DNA of 64,000 bases from Rhodanobacter denitrificans (GCA_003241385.1 QFPO01000004.1:62001-126000), one strand, 5' to 3'. Counted from the first letter of the stretch, positions 1 to 9,551 are shown. The notes: generated from the letters alone by a model not told the origin. Program-made: numbers and translations.

Positions 1-2
1 GC

Positions 3-1571
3 GGCGGCTTCGACGGCCGCTACCACGTGATCGGCGACCTGCGCATCGCCGCGCGCAGCGCGGCCGACTTCGGCGTGGCCGGCCTGATCGGCGAACTGAA
101 GGACGGCACGATCCGCCGCGTGGGTCTCTTGCGCCCGCGCGTGGACCTGACCGGCAGCGGCAGCTACGCGATGGCGGGCGCGCTGGTGGGTTACGTCAAG
201 GACGCGGGCGAAGTGGAAGACAGCTTCGCGCTCGATGCCGATGTCAGCGCCGTCAACAGCAACCCCTATGCCAATGTCGGCGGACTGGTCGGCTACAACC
301 AGGGCACGATCCGCAACGTCTATGCCACCGGCATCGTGCGGGCGACCGCCGCGGACCTGGCGGTGGCGGGCGGCCTGCTCGGCCTGCACCAGGGCGTGAG
401 CCTGGACCGCGCCTACGCCGCCGCCACGGCGTCGGCGTCCAGCGCCACCTACGCACCCCATGTCGGCGGCCTGGTCGGCCGGAGCCTCGGGGGTGTCACC
501 ACCGACAGCTTCTGGGACACGGACGCCAGCGGGCAAGATGCCAGCGCGGGTGGCACCGGTCTTTCCACGCTGCGCTGGCTCTCGCAAGGCCCGATCGCCA
601 CCGGCCTGTGGGACACGGCCGCGACCTGGGCGGCCGGCTATCCATATCCGGTGCTCAACGGCTTTCCCCACGTGCGCGTGGTCGCGCAGGGGGCGCACGT
701 GATGCAGGGCGTGCCGGCGGTGAGCGTGGATGCGTACACCGTCGTCGACCATGACGGCATCGATGCGAGCGCGCTGGTCGACGGCACGCCGTCATGGTTC
801 GCCGATCCGGCACTGGCAGCCGGCGCGACGGCCAACGTCGGCGGCACGGGCGTGACGGTGCGCGATTCGTTCCATCAGCGGACCTACATCGGCTCGGGTG
901 TGGTGACGTCGACGACGTACACGATCGGCGGCACGGTGGCGGGACTGGCGAGCGGCCAGACCGTGCAGGTCCAGATCAACGGCGGCGATACGCAGGTCGT
1001 CTCGGCGGATGCGCCGGTGTTCACGTTTGCACCGCTGGCCAACGGCACGGCGTGGACGGTGACGGTGTCGCAGCAGCCGGCCTCGCCGCTGCAGCGCTGC
1101 GCGGTGACGTCACACGCGAGCGGCACCCTCGCGGGCGCGGACGTGGGCGACGTCGGGGTGACCTGCACGACGGCTGCCCTGACGCTCACGCTGACGCAGG
1201 CCGCCCCTGGCTACGTGACCTACGGCCGGATCGTCGACTACATCGTCACGCTGTCCAACAGCGGCAACGGCCCGGCAGTAAATGCCGCCGTGAACGCCCG
1301 CTTCGGCGGCGGCGCGGACGTGGGCGCGGCGACGTGGCAGTGCATCGCCGGCAGCGTCAATGCGCACTGCACGCCGTCCGGCGGCGGCCCGATCGACGAC
1401 AGCGTGACGGTCCCGCCGGGCGTGTCGATGACCTGGCTGATTCACGTCCCGGTCGCCATCCACACCGCCGCCGGAACGCTGGACTTCCGCTTCGAGGCCG
1501 AGGGACTCGATCCGGTCACCAACGCGGCGACGATCGTGCTGTTCCGCGACGACTTCGAGGGCGCGCCATGA
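3..1571 (+). CDS. GLUG-repeat / DUF11-like surface adhesin, C-terminal part
   Basis: The reading frame is open from the first full codon of the window, so the start lies upstream; the first in-frame GTG at 27 sits inside a repeat and is not a real start. Residues 1-200 carry GLUG-type repeats (GGLVGYNQGTIRNVYATG, then GGLVGRS and a closing SFWDTDASG), as in filamentous-haemagglutinin-like adhesins. A conserved-looking GYPYPVLNGF segment follows. The last ~130 residues resemble a DUF11/CARDB-like beta domain. The protein ends in VLFRDDFEGAP, a tail shared with other secreted proteins in this window. It is probably exported and surface-associated, but the N-terminal signal cannot be seen. Its stop lies immediately before a second gene carrying a related DUF11-like domain. 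Confidence 0.8.
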   Translation, partial: GGFDGRYHVIGDLRIAARSAADFGVAGLIGELKDGTIRRVGLLRPRVDLTGSGSYAMAGALVGYVKDAGEVEDSFALDADVSAVNSNPYANVGGLVGYNQGTIRNVYATGIVRATAADLAVAGGLLGLHQGVSLDRAYAAATASASSATYAPHVGGLVGRSLGGVTTDSFWDTDASGQDASAGGTGLSTLRWLSQGPIATGLWDTAATWAAGYPYPVLNGFPHVRVVAQGAHVMQGVPAVSVDAYTVVDHDGIDASALVDGTPSWFADPALAAGATANVGGTGVTVRDSFHQRTYIGSGVVTSTTYTIGGTVAGLASGQTVQVQINGGDTQVVSADAPVFTFAPLANGTAWTVTVSQQPASPLQRCAVTSHASGTLAGADVGDVGVTCTTAALTLTLTQAAPGYVTYGRIVDYIVTLSNSGNGPAVNAAVNARFGGGADVGAATWQCIAGSVNAHCTPSGGGPIDDSVTVPPGVSMTWLIHVPVAIHTAAGTLDFRFEAEGLDPVTNAATIVLFRDDFEGAP

Positions 1572-1633
1572 CCCGCCCCGTCGCGAACCCCGTGTCCGGC
1601 CGTCCCCTCCACGCATCGATCCGGGAGCATGCC

Positions 1634-2407
1634 ATGCACCTCGCCGTCCGCGCCGCATTGATCGGCTGCACGCTCTGGATCCCTGTCGCCGCCGCGGGCG
1701 AGCCGACGCTCGTGGCGACCATCGACGACGCGCACGACTATGCGCGGTACGGGCAGACGATCACCTACGTCATCACCTTGACCAACGAGGACCCGGCGGC
1801 CGCGGCGACGGTTCCGGTTGCCGTGACGCTGTCGCCGGCCTTCGATGGCGATGCGGCGACGTGGCAGTGCTTCCCCGGCGTCGACGGCGTGGTCTGTGCG
1901 TCTGCGGGCTCGGGCCTTCTGGCCGATACCGCCGTGCTGCCGCCCGGTGCGCGGGCAACCTGGCTGTTCAGCGTGCCGATACAGGCCACGCCCAGCGAAA
2001 CGACGGCCACGCTGACGTTCGCGGCCGGCGACATCGCGCCGCTGACGGATACCAACACCTTGGTGATCTTCAAGGACCGCTTCGACGTGCCCTATGCCGA
2101 CGGCACCGAGGCCCTGCCGCTGCAGGACGGCGTGCGCGATGTCTTCGCGCTCGCGCCGGCGCAGGGCACGGCGATCGAGACCGTGCGCCAGTGGCGTCTA
2201 CCGGACGACAGCCGCGTTCGGGTCGATCGCCTGCGGCTCGATACGCAGGACCTCGTCCGCCTGCGCGCGGGCGCGGCACGGAGCAGCGCCTGGGCGGCCG
2301 TGCACCCGGGCGCGGCGCTCGCGCTGGTCGGTGGCGATGGCGTGGTGGTGCTCGAAGGCGCCGAGCATGCGCTCCTCGTCGACCGAGGTGCCGAAGCGCA
2401 GCGGTGA
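1634..2407 (+). CDS. Secreted DUF11-like domain protein
   Basis: A 257-residue protein. I chose ATG 1634 because GGGAG lies about 9 nt upstream and the product then begins with a signal peptide (MHLAVRAALIGCTLWIPVAA). An in-frame ATG at 1568 overlaps the previous stop (ATGA) and would add 22 residues, so translational coupling is possible. Residues 25-150 resemble the last domain of the preceding adhesin (shared ATWQC, PPG...TWL and a final VIFKDRFD), so the two look like paralogues. Here the F-K-D-R-F-D motif is internal and is followed by about 100 residues rich in Arg and Asp. No enzymatic motif was seen; an extracellular structural role is inferred. Confidence 0.72.
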   Translation: MHLAVRAALIGCTLWIPVAAAGEPTLVATIDDAHDYARYGQTITYVITLTNEDPAAAATVPVAVTLSPAFDGDAATWQCFPGVDGVVCASAGSGLLADTAVLPPGARATWLFSVPIQATPSETTATLTFAAGDIAPLTDTNTLVIFKDRFDVPYADGTEALPLQDGVRDVFALAPAQGTAIETVRQWRLPDDSRVRVDRLRLDTQDLVRLRAGAARSSAWAAVHPGAALALVGGDGVVVLEGAEHALLVDRGAEAQR

Positions 2408-2447
2408 GGTGCATCCATAGAAGGGGCGTTCCGGCAGGGACCGGCCC

Positions 2448-2514
2448 GTGCAAAAAAACCGGGCCCGCGTGCGCTGGCTGACCCCGCGTACGGCCCCTGC
2501 CGCACGCGGGGTCA
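2448..2514. terminator. Terminator between convergent genes
   Basis: An 11-bp perfect inverted repeat (2479-2489 with 2504-2514) lies between the stops of two convergent genes. Seven A residues at about 2450-2456 read as a T-run on the minus strand beyond the hairpin, so termination of the minus-strand gene is better supported than of the plus-strand one. Confidence 0.5.
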
Positions 2515-2517
2515 CGC

Positions 2518-4428
2518 TCAGGAGCGCGTACCGATCAAGCGGAACGAAAAGTCCTTGCCCTGCTGGATCGCGCCGAGGCAATAGGTCAGCGTGTTCCAGG
2601 TCGGGCACGGCGCGACCTGCGCCAGCACGGCGCCGCCCGGATTGCGCCAGACCGCCTGGCGGCCGCTGATCGGCAGGTTCGGCTGCCAGAACGAGTAGTC
2701 GTTGACGAACGAGACGCCGAGCCAGTAGTCGCCCGGCGCGAGCACGCACGGCGTCGGCAGCGGCGCGGAGACCAGCGCGCGGGGACCGTCCGGCGGATAC
2801 GTGAACGGCGTCGCCGGCCATGCGCAGGCCGGCGTGTCGCCGGGCAGGCCGCCGACGTCCGGATAGATCGCCAGGTCCACCTGCTGGCTGGCCGCGCCGC
2901 CGATCAGCTGGACCTCGGTGATCGTCCAGCCGGCGCCGTCGACGCTGAAATCGTCGGCGCCTTCGGACGACCAGTCAGGTCCGGGACCGACGCCGGCGTC
3001 CCAGCGCACCGCATAGGCGCCGCCGCCTTCGCCGATGTAGCGGATCTGGTCGTACAGCACCGGCGAGACGAGCGCGGGGCCGGCGACGAACACAGCCGTC
3101 GCGGTATTGCCGTTGCCGCCGTTCTGCGTACGCACCGTGCCTTCCGGGACCGTGATCGTGTGGCTGCCGGGTTCGGTCGCGCGAATCGCGAACTCGATCG
3201 TGCAGGTCAGCTCGCTGCGCACGCGCATGCCGGCGCGGACCTCGACCTGGTTGGCACCGGCGTCGGCGCGCACGAACGCGTCCGGGCAGTCGCTGTGCAC
3301 GGCCGGTACGTCGGCGACGCCGACCGAGGCCGGCAGCGTGATCGTCCACGGCTCGGTCAGCACGATCTCGCCGCTGCCGAGGTTGCTCAGGCGCAGCAAC
3401 AGCGGCGTGGCTTCGCCGGCCGGCACGACGGCCGGCTCGGCGATGTCGACGGCGAGGCGGAAGTCGTAGGCGTCCGCGCCGTTGAAGCCTTCGGCGAACA
3501 GCACGTCGGGGCCGCGGTTGGCGTCGGCGATCGACAAGGCATGTACGTTGACCAGGCCGGCATCGCCGACCAGCGTGCCGCGCGCGGTCTGACGGTCCAC
3601 ACGGAAGGCGTAGCTGTGATAGTGGGTCGAGGTCGGGTCGGTCTCGAAGTCCCATTTGGTCCCGACCAGCCACAGCGTGCCGTCGGCCGAGAAGCCGAGA
3701 TCCGCGCCTGGCAGCATGACGCCTTCGGGTATCGTCGGCGCGAGGTCGAGCATGCCGATCGTCTCGTAAGCACCGCTGCGCTTGTCGATCTCGAGCAGGC
3801 GGCCGCTGAGCTCGTCGTAGCCGACCATGCGGCCATGCGGGTCGATCGCCATCGGCCGCACGATCGTGCCGGGCAGCGGCTCACCGACCGGATGCGCGGT
3901 GCCGGCGACGGGGTCGATCGTATAGACCCGGCTCGAATACGGCGCATTCCACGGATCGATCGCCATCGCGAACAGCGTGCGCGTGGTCGCGTCCCACTGC
4001 AGCGAGGACCAGCACGGCGTCGCCATCGTCTGGTAGCACCACAGCCACGGCTGGTCGGCCGGCTGCAGGCGTTCGTTGAGCGGCGTCAACGCGCCGTTGC
4101 CGGTGTCGAGCGCCGCGAAGCGTCCGCCCGGTCCGAGCAGGAACTGCAGCCCGAAGCTGTCGTCGATGAACGCGCCCATGCCGTAGTTCTGGAAGCGCTC
4201 GGCGGCCAGCCCGATCGGCAGCGACTCGACCACCGTGAAGCCGGTCGGCCAGTTCGAAAGAGAGCGCAGGTCGAACGAGGCGTAGGCGTCGTCGAAAGTG
4301 GCACTGCGGTCGTCGTCGATGCCGGCATAGGCGCGCAGCGCCGGCGGTGCGCCGAGCTCGGCGGCGGTACAGACGGCCGATGAGCCGGCGGTCAGCCCCG
4401 CCAGCAGCATGATGATGGCCTTGTTCAT
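2518..4428 (-). CDS. Secreted beta-propeller-like protein with C-terminal beta domains
   Basis: A 636-residue protein. The start is ATG 4428, with GGGGA about 8 nt upstream and a clear signal peptide (MNKAIIMLLAGLTAGSSAVC). Residues 25-320 have the look of a degenerate beta-propeller (repeated short strands such as LFAMAIDPWNAPYSSRVYTI and GTLWLVGTKWD). A VLFAEGFNG motif at about residue 325 resembles the C-terminal tail of neighbouring secreted proteins but is internal here. The following region resembles a DUF11/CARDB-like domain with cysteines. The last ~150 residues (DDFSVDGAGW..., ending DFSFRLIG) look like a jelly-roll domain of bacterial surface proteins. No catalytic residues were identified. 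It is convergent with the secreted protein on the plus strand. Confidence 0.75.
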   Translation of the reverse strand: MNKAIIMLLAGLTAGSSAVCTAAELGAPPALRAYAGIDDDRSATFDDAYASFDLRSLSNWPTGFTVVESLPIGLAAERFQNYGMGAFIDDSFGLQFLLGPGGRFAALDTGNGALTPLNERLQPADQPWLWCYQTMATPCWSSLQWDATTRTLFAMAIDPWNAPYSSRVYTIDPVAGTAHPVGEPLPGTIVRPMAIDPHGRMVGYDELSGRLLEIDKRSGAYETIGMLDLAPTIPEGVMLPGADLGFSADGTLWLVGTKWDFETDPTSTHYHSYAFRVDRQTARGTLVGDAGLVNVHALSIADANRGPDVLFAEGFNGADAYDFRLAVDIAEPAVVPAGEATPLLLRLSNLGSGEIVLTEPWTITLPASVGVADVPAVHSDCPDAFVRADAGANQVEVRAGMRVRSELTCTIEFAIRATEPGSHTITVPEGTVRTQNGGNGNTATAVFVAGPALVSPVLYDQIRYIGEGGGAYAVRWDAGVGPGPDWSSEGADDFSVDGAGWTITEVQLIGGAASQQVDLAIYPDVGGLPGDTPACAWPATPFTYPPDGPRALVSAPLPTPCVLAPGDYWLGVSFVNDYSFWQPNLPISGRQAVWRNPGGAVLAQVAPCPTWNTLTYCLGAIQQGKDFSFRLIGTRS

Positions 4429-4959
4429 GGCATTCCCCAGTAGATGTCGTTCGTGGATGTCGTTCTTGGAAACTTCGCCGGCCGCCCGGCCTGCCGCCGC
4501 GCGGTGGTGCGGCGCCGGCCTGCCGTGGCCATGCGTCAGCCTGCGGTGGCCGCACATGACAGTCATTCGGTGACGGCGACAAACCAGTGACGGTGCGGTG
4601 ACACGGCGGCACCGATGGCCGCCGGGGCGCGGTCTGCGGCGGCTGCAGCGATGACGCGGGACGCGCGCCGGTGCGCGGTCGCTGCTCGGCCGGGCACGGC
4701 GAGGGCGACGTCACGGGCAGGCCTGCGACGGCCGCGCGGCGGCACGCGACGAATCCGGATGCCGCCGCTTTGCGCCGGCGGTCGCGGCCTGTCATGCGAC
4801 GCCGGCGATCAGGTGCTGCGGCGCCGCGTGCCGAAGCGCATCCGCTTGCGCCGCGTCGACGAGAACGTCCCCCCGAGCGGCCGGCGCTACACGCCACCGG
4901 GTGTCGGCAGGCGGCCGACCCGGCGCGTCCATGCCGCGCAACCGGCCGGTCGCCGCGGC
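4429..4959. other. Intergenic region with short direct repeats
   Basis: No gene is supported here. Two perfect copies of GATGTCGTTC (4443-4452 and 4456-4465, 13-bp period) sit 15-37 bp before the start of the minus-strand secreted protein, where they could be a regulator site or 5' leader element. The rest is GC-rich and featureless by eye. Confidence 0.4.
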
Positions 4960-7332
4960 TCAGCGCGCCGACGCCGCCGTGCCGTCGGCCGGCCAGGTCG
5001 CCCAGGCGGCCGGCACCACGCGTTCGCCGGCCAGCCTCTGCGCCGTCGCGAGCGCGTCGCGCCAGGCCTCGCGCGCGCCGCGCGCCTGCCACAGCGCGAC
5101 CTGCAGCACGGCACAGTCGTAGTCCTCGCCGGCCCAGGTCGCGGCACGGCCGGCCACCGCGGCGGCCTCGTCCGGTCGCCCATGCGCGAGCAGCCACGGC
5201 ACCCAGGCGCCGGCGACGGCGGCGATCTGGGCCGGCGTGCCGGCCGCGTCGACGCGGCGCCAGGCCGTCTCGAACAGCGCGGCGGCGTGCTCGGTCCGCT
5301 GCGCACGGTCGTTCCATTCGGCGGCGGCCAGCGTCAGCAGCGGCGAGGCCTCGGCAGTGCCGGCCGCGGCGTAGGCGGGCTCCTCCGGCAACTCCGCGCC
5401 GCCGAGCGCGATGCGTGCCTGCTGGCGCAGCCGCAGCAGGCGCGCGTACCGGTCGTTGCCGGGGCCGCTCGGCCAGGTCGCCAGCGCGCGATCGGCCGCG
5501 GCCAAGGCGTCGGCCCAGCGGCCGCGCCGCGCGGCCAGGTCGGACTCGAAGTCGTACAGATAGCGCAGCACCTCGGGCCGAACGGCGTCGCGGCCGGCGG
5601 CGGCTTCGGCGAGCAGCGCCTCGGCCTCGCCGTAGCGGCCGAGCGCGAGCAGTACGCGGCCGCGTCGGCAGGCCACGACCAGTGAGAACGCCGGATCGGC
5701 GATGCGCTCGCGCAGGTCCCAGAGCCGATCGCTGGTCGCCAGCGCATCGGGCCAGCGCAGCAGGGCGGCCTGTGCGTCGTAGGTCGCGGTCAGCACGAAC
5801 AGCAGCCGCTCGGCCGCACCGAATGCTTCGAAACGCTCGGCCGCGGCCGCCAGATACGGCAGCGCGCGCTCGGGGCGGTCGCGCAGACTCTCGAGCACGC
5901 CGAAGTTGGCCTCGACCTGGGCCGCGCCGAGCGGATCGGCGGCCTGGCGCATCGCCAGGCGCGCCTGGCCGAGATCGGCCGAGGCCGCCTCGTAGCGGCC
6001 GAGCGCGGCACGGGCGGCGCCGCGCGTCGCCAGCGCGTCGCCCAATTCCTGCGCCGAGGGACCGTTCGCGAGTGCCGGAATCGCCGCGTCGAACGCACGC
6101 TCGGCGGCGTCGAAGCGGCCGCGCCGGAACTGGATCCTGGCGCGCAACGCGGTCGCGCGCGCCTGCAGCAGCGGATCGGCACGGACCTCGGGGAGTGCGA
6201 GCAGATCGGCCAGACCGGCCTCGGCGACGTCGAGCCGGCCGGCACGGTAGTCGACGTCGGCCAGACGCAGGCGCACCTCGGGCCGCTCGGCGGTGGCGGG
6301 ATCGAGCTGATGCACGATCGCACGTGCGGTATCGAGCGCGTTGGCGAGCACGGCGGCCTGCATCTGGGCGAGCCGCTCGCGCAAGGCATCGTCGCCGGGC
6401 AGCTCGCCGGGCGGCGTGCGGCCGAGCGCTGCGAGCAGACGGTCGCTGGCCTGGCGCGCGGCCTCGACGACCTCGGCCGCGCGCGCCTCGGCACGCTGCG
6501 GCACGCCGGACGGCGGCAGCGTGGTCAGCGTGACCGTCCAGGCGTCGTCGGCGAGCCGCGCGCTGCCTTCGACCAGGGTGCCGACGCCGAGCAGGCGCGC
6601 CAGCGCGGTCCGGTCGGGCGCGGCACCGGCCTGCCGGTGCAAGGCGGCGACCACGGCCTCGCTCGGCGCGACCGGCAGGGCCGCTTCGCGCAGCCGTCCG
6701 GCCACCAGATCCATCACGCCGAGCCGGACCCAGTCCTCGGCCGGGCCGGCGGCGACCGCGACCGGCAGCACCGCGACGACCGGATCGGCCGCGGGTGCCG
6801 GCGGACCGGCCGGGTAGCGATGCAGCACGGCCGCGAGCGCGATCAGCAGCGCCAGTGCCGCCAGACCCCAGACCCGGCGGCGCGGCAGGCGCCAGGCGCG
6901 CCTGGCCACGGCGGACGAGGCCGGCGGCGGCTCGGCCGTCGATTCGGGGCGCGGCGCAGCCGGGGCGATCGCATCGGCCGGCACGAGCGGCGGCGCGGGC
7001 GGTGTCTGCGCGCTCTCGCCGATCGCGACCGGCATGATCCAGCGGTAGCCGAAGCCGGACACCGTGCGGATCGCGCGCTGGGTCTGTGCATCGTCGTCGA
7101 GCATGCGCCGCGCACGCACGATCGTCTGGTTGAGATGGCCGTCGGAGACGTCGACGCGGCCCCACACCGCCGCGACCAGCTCATCGCGGCCGACCGCGCG
7201 GTCGCGATGCTCGAGCAGATACGCGATGCAGTCGAACACCGGCCGCGTCGGCGTGCACAGCGCCTCGTCCTTCCACAGCTCGCGCGCGGCCGGATGCAGG
7301 CGAAACGGAGGAAAGCGATAGACGACGCTCAC
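4960..7332 (-). CDS. CadC-like winged-helix regulator with TPR sensor half
   Basis: A 790-residue protein. I chose GTG 7332 because AAGGTG lies upstream and the OmpR/CadC winged-helix domain starts at once (VYRFPPFRLHPAARELW). Residues ~1-105 form the DNA-binding domain, with the recognition region LNQTIVRARRMLDDDA and wing TVSGFGYRWI. A low-complexity Pro/Ala linker precedes one transmembrane helix near 165-185 (GLAALALLIALAAVL). Residues ~210-330 include VAVLPVAV, the PknA/CadC-associated FlgO-like start. The rest is TPR-like helical repeats. Such proteins are membrane-anchored one-component regulators. The target is unknown; the secreted gene immediately downstream on the same strand is a candidate. 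A longer start at 7527 is possible but would precede the wHTH with non-conserved residues. Confidence 0.8.
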   Translation of the reverse strand: MSVVYRFPPFRLHPAARELWKDEALCTPTRPVFDCIAYLLEHRDRAVGRDELVAAVWGRVDVSDGHLNQTIVRARRMLDDDAQTQRAIRTVSGFGYRWIMPVAIGESAQTPPAPPLVPADAIAPAAPRPESTAEPPPASSAVARRAWRLPRRRVWGLAALALLIALAAVLHRYPAGPPAPAADPVVAVLPVAVAAGPAEDWVRLGVMDLVAGRLREAALPVAPSEAVVAALHRQAGAAPDRTALARLLGVGTLVEGSARLADDAWTVTLTTLPPSGVPQRAEARAAEVVEAARQASDRLLAALGRTPPGELPGDDALRERLAQMQAAVLANALDTARAIVHQLDPATAERPEVRLRLADVDYRAGRLDVAEAGLADLLALPEVRADPLLQARATALRARIQFRRGRFDAAERAFDAAIPALANGPSAQELGDALATRGAARAALGRYEAASADLGQARLAMRQAADPLGAAQVEANFGVLESLRDRPERALPYLAAAAERFEAFGAAERLLFVLTATYDAQAALLRWPDALATSDRLWDLRERIADPAFSLVVACRRGRVLLALGRYGEAEALLAEAAAGRDAVRPEVLRYLYDFESDLAARRGRWADALAAADRALATWPSGPGNDRYARLLRLRQQARIALGGAELPEEPAYAAAGTAEASPLLTLAAAEWNDRAQRTEHAAALFETAWRRVDAAGTPAQIAAVAGAWVPWLLAHGRPDEAAAVAGRAATWAGEDYDCAVLQVALWQARGAREAWRDALATAQRLAGERVVPAAWATWPADGTAASAR

Positions 7333-7484
7333 GCCGCGCACCTTAGCGCGTCCGCTGCCGTCGTAGAAATGACGTGGACGCGCGTCGAGACCACTGAACG
7401 TGCACGAATCGAAAGTCGACGGGCCGATGTGCGGAAGACCATCGTACGCAGAGGCTGGCAACCCGAGCACGCCACAGCCACAAT

Positions 7485-7550
7485 CCAAAAAAAGAAAAAC
7501 CCCGGGCCCATCACTCACGTACGGCATGTGAGGAGAGGAGCTGACCGGGG
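7485..7550 (-). terminator. Terminator-like structure on minus strand, upstream of the Abi-like gene
   Basis: On the minus strand an outer 6-bp stem (7545-7550 with 7500-7505) encloses an inner CTCAC/GTGAG stem (7514-7518 with 7528-7532) and is followed by a nearly uninterrupted T-tract (7485-7499). It would insulate the regulator gene from antisense transcription from the Abi-like gene, or act as a leader structure. It is judged by eye only. Confidence 0.4.
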
Positions 7551-7583
7551 TATGCGGAGCTGATACTACAAGGAGGATTTCAG

Positions 7584-8282
7584 GTGTTCAACAGACCGGG
7601 CTGGGCTTCGCTCATCGACCTGAATGCAGCTCTCGGCGTACTGGAAGCGGTATCTCACCCCAGACTCGCCCCTTACGGCCTGATCACGGCCGAAGGAATG
7701 GATCCAATAGGCGCCGTCGCCAGGCACTGTCGCAACATCACCCTCTGCGAAGCGGCCTATCCCGTCCTCCATGTTCTGGAGGTCGTCATCAGAAACCGCA
7801 TCCATGACGCCTTTCGCAGGCATTACGGCTCTGACGACTGGTACATGCAAGGTTGGCTGTTGCAAGGTCACCGTCATCTGGTCGCGGAAGCGCACGCCGA
7901 TCTGAGCAAGCGCGGAAAGCCGCTCGACCCCGATCGAACCGTCGCAGCGCTCGGGTTTGGATTCTGGTGCGGCATGTTTCACGCAGGATACGAGAGCGCA
8001 ACAGGCCCCTGGCCACGGCTGCTGAAGACAGTGCTTCCGCGCGTTCCGAAGTCGTGGAGGACGCGAGCGAGAATCCGAAAGCGCGTGGAAGAGGCCAGGC
8101 ATCTGCGCAACCGGGTGTTTCACCATGAACCCATCGCGCATACCGTCGATCTGCCGATCCGCCATCGAAACCTGCTCGAGCTGCTCGGCTGGTTCTCGCC
8201 GGAAGCACGACAGCATGTCGAGAACATCTGCCGGTTTCGTGCGGTCTACGGCGACCACCTGTCCACGACACCCGCCCCATAG
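7584..8282 (+). CDS. Abi-like HEPN-domain protein
   Basis: A 232-residue protein starting at GTG 7584, with a perfect AGGAGG at 7571-7576. Base composition is visibly less GC-rich than the flanking genes. The helical protein carries N-terminal VLEVVIRNRIHDAF and, near residue 175, the sequence EARHLRNRVFHHEPI, whose R-N-x3-H pattern matches the HEPN catalytic motif of Abi_2/AbiD/AbiF-like abortive-infection proteins. HEPN proteins of this type are usually metal-independent RNases acting on RNA during phage defence or as toxins. No antitoxin, methylase or other defence gene is adjacent, so it would act alone. The family call rests on the motif and overall pattern; the activity is inferred. Probably horizontally acquired. 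Confidence 0.72.
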   Translation: MFNRPGWASLIDLNAALGVLEAVSHPRLAPYGLITAEGMDPIGAVARHCRNITLCEAAYPVLHVLEVVIRNRIHDAFRRHYGSDDWYMQGWLLQGHRHLVAEAHADLSKRGKPLDPDRTVAALGFGFWCGMFHAGYESATGPWPRLLKTVLPRVPKSWRTRARIRKRVEEARHLRNRVFHHEPIAHTVDLPIRHRNLLELLGWFSPEARQHVENICRFRAVYGDHLSTTPAP

Positions 8283-8354
8283 AGCAAGTCCGGCGTTCTC
8301 ATTCGCAGATGAAGCGAGGCACGGATGGGGTCGGCGCGGGCTGCGCCCGCCCCG

Positions 8355-9551
8355 TCAGCTCGCCGCCAGCGCCTCGACCTCGGCGATCAGGCGCGTGCGC
8401 ACCTGATCGAGACTGTAGTGGTCGAGCACGTAGCGGCGCGCGCGATCGCCCTGGCTCGCACGCGCGGCGGCGTCGAACGCGGTCGCGGCGTCGAGCGCGG
8501 CGTCGAAGGCGGCCTGGTCGTGATAGACGAAGCCGGCGCCGCTCTGCGCGACGTGGTCGGCGAGGATCTCGCTGCGGCCGTTGACGATGTTCGGCGTGCC
8601 CTGCGCCATCGCCTCCAGCGCGACGATGCTGAGACTTTCATACGGCGAGGGCTGCACGAACGCGACCGCGCCGGCCATCAGCGCGAACTTGCGCTCCTCC
8701 TCGACGAAGCCGAGCACGCTGACGTCGGCGTCGTCGGCGACCTGCATGATGTTGTGGCCGGTCATCAGCAGCCGCAGCGGCGAGTCCGGCCGCGCCGCCT
8801 TGTACGCGGCGAACCAGGCCAGCAGGTGGTCGCAGCCCTTGTTGACGTCGATGCGGCCGCAGTAGAGCAGGTACGGAAAACCCTCGCGCGCCGGCGCCGC
8901 CGCTTCCGTCGCGACCGTCATCGCGACCAGGTTGCCCGAGTCGCGGTTCCACAGCCGGCCGCCGAGGCGGCGCTCGGCCAGCGTGTTCCACAGGATGCGC
9001 GGAATCCCGCGCGCCATCTGGCCGATCACGCGCAGGTACGCCGGCGGCTCGTCGTGCAGCGTCGGCACCAGGCCGAAGCGGCGGTGCGGCATCGCGCGCA
9101 CGCCGTCGAACGTGGTCGGATACAGATAGGTCAGGAAGATCACGGCGGCGTAGTCCTCGCCGTGCGTGCGCAGATGCTCATACAGGCCCGGGCAGACCGG
9201 CCCCTGCGAACGGATGAACTCCTCCTCCAGCGCCTCGGGCCAGCCGTAGCGGTCCTCGTCGGGCGCGCCGGCGGTGGCCTCGAAGCGGTCGAGCACGCGC
9301 CGGTGCAGGCGGCTGAAGTACGAGGTGCGGCCGCGCTCGACGCGGAAGCGCCGGATCGTCACGCCGTCGCGGTGCTCGACGCCGGCCGGCAGATCGTTGT
9401 CCCAGCGGATGTAGTCGAGCGCGGTGGAGGTCAGCACGTCGACCTCGTAGGCGTCGGCGAGCAGCGTGGCGTACTGCCAGGCATGGGCTTCGGCGCCGCC
9501 GACGAGCTTCTCGTGGCAGCGCTGGACGACGATCGCGACACGGCGTTTCAC
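8355..9551 (-). CDS. Glycosyltransferase family 4
   Basis: A 398-residue GT-B enzyme. GTG 9551 overlaps the stop of the upstream glycosyltransferase by 4 nt (GTGA), indicating coupling. The N-terminal Rossmann half starts VKRRVAIVVQRCHEKLVGGA, with the GGAE-type acceptor loop of GT4. The C-terminal donor half has LLYCGRIDVNKGCDHLL (RIDxNKG instead of the usual RLxxEKG) and the E-x7-E region PSPYESLSIVALEAMAQGTP. It probably transfers a sugar from a nucleotide-sugar donor in cytoplasmic assembly of the surface polysaccharide. The specific sugar cannot be told from sequence. It is the last gene of the minus arm of the locus. Confidence 0.85.
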   Translation of the reverse strand: MKRRVAIVVQRCHEKLVGGAEAHAWQYATLLADAYEVDVLTSTALDYIRWDNDLPAGVEHRDGVTIRRFRVERGRTSYFSRLHRRVLDRFEATAGAPDEDRYGWPEALEEEFIRSQGPVCPGLYEHLRTHGEDYAAVIFLTYLYPTTFDGVRAMPHRRFGLVPTLHDEPPAYLRVIGQMARGIPRILWNTLAERRLGGRLWNRDSGNLVAMTVATEAAAPAREGFPYLLYCGRIDVNKGCDHLLAWFAAYKAARPDSPLRLLMTGHNIMQVADDADVSVLGFVEEERKFALMAGAVAFVQPSPYESLSIVALEAMAQGTPNIVNGRSEILADHVAQSGAGFVYHDQAAFDAALDAATAFDAAARASQGDRARRYVLDHYSLDQVRTRLIAEVEALAAS

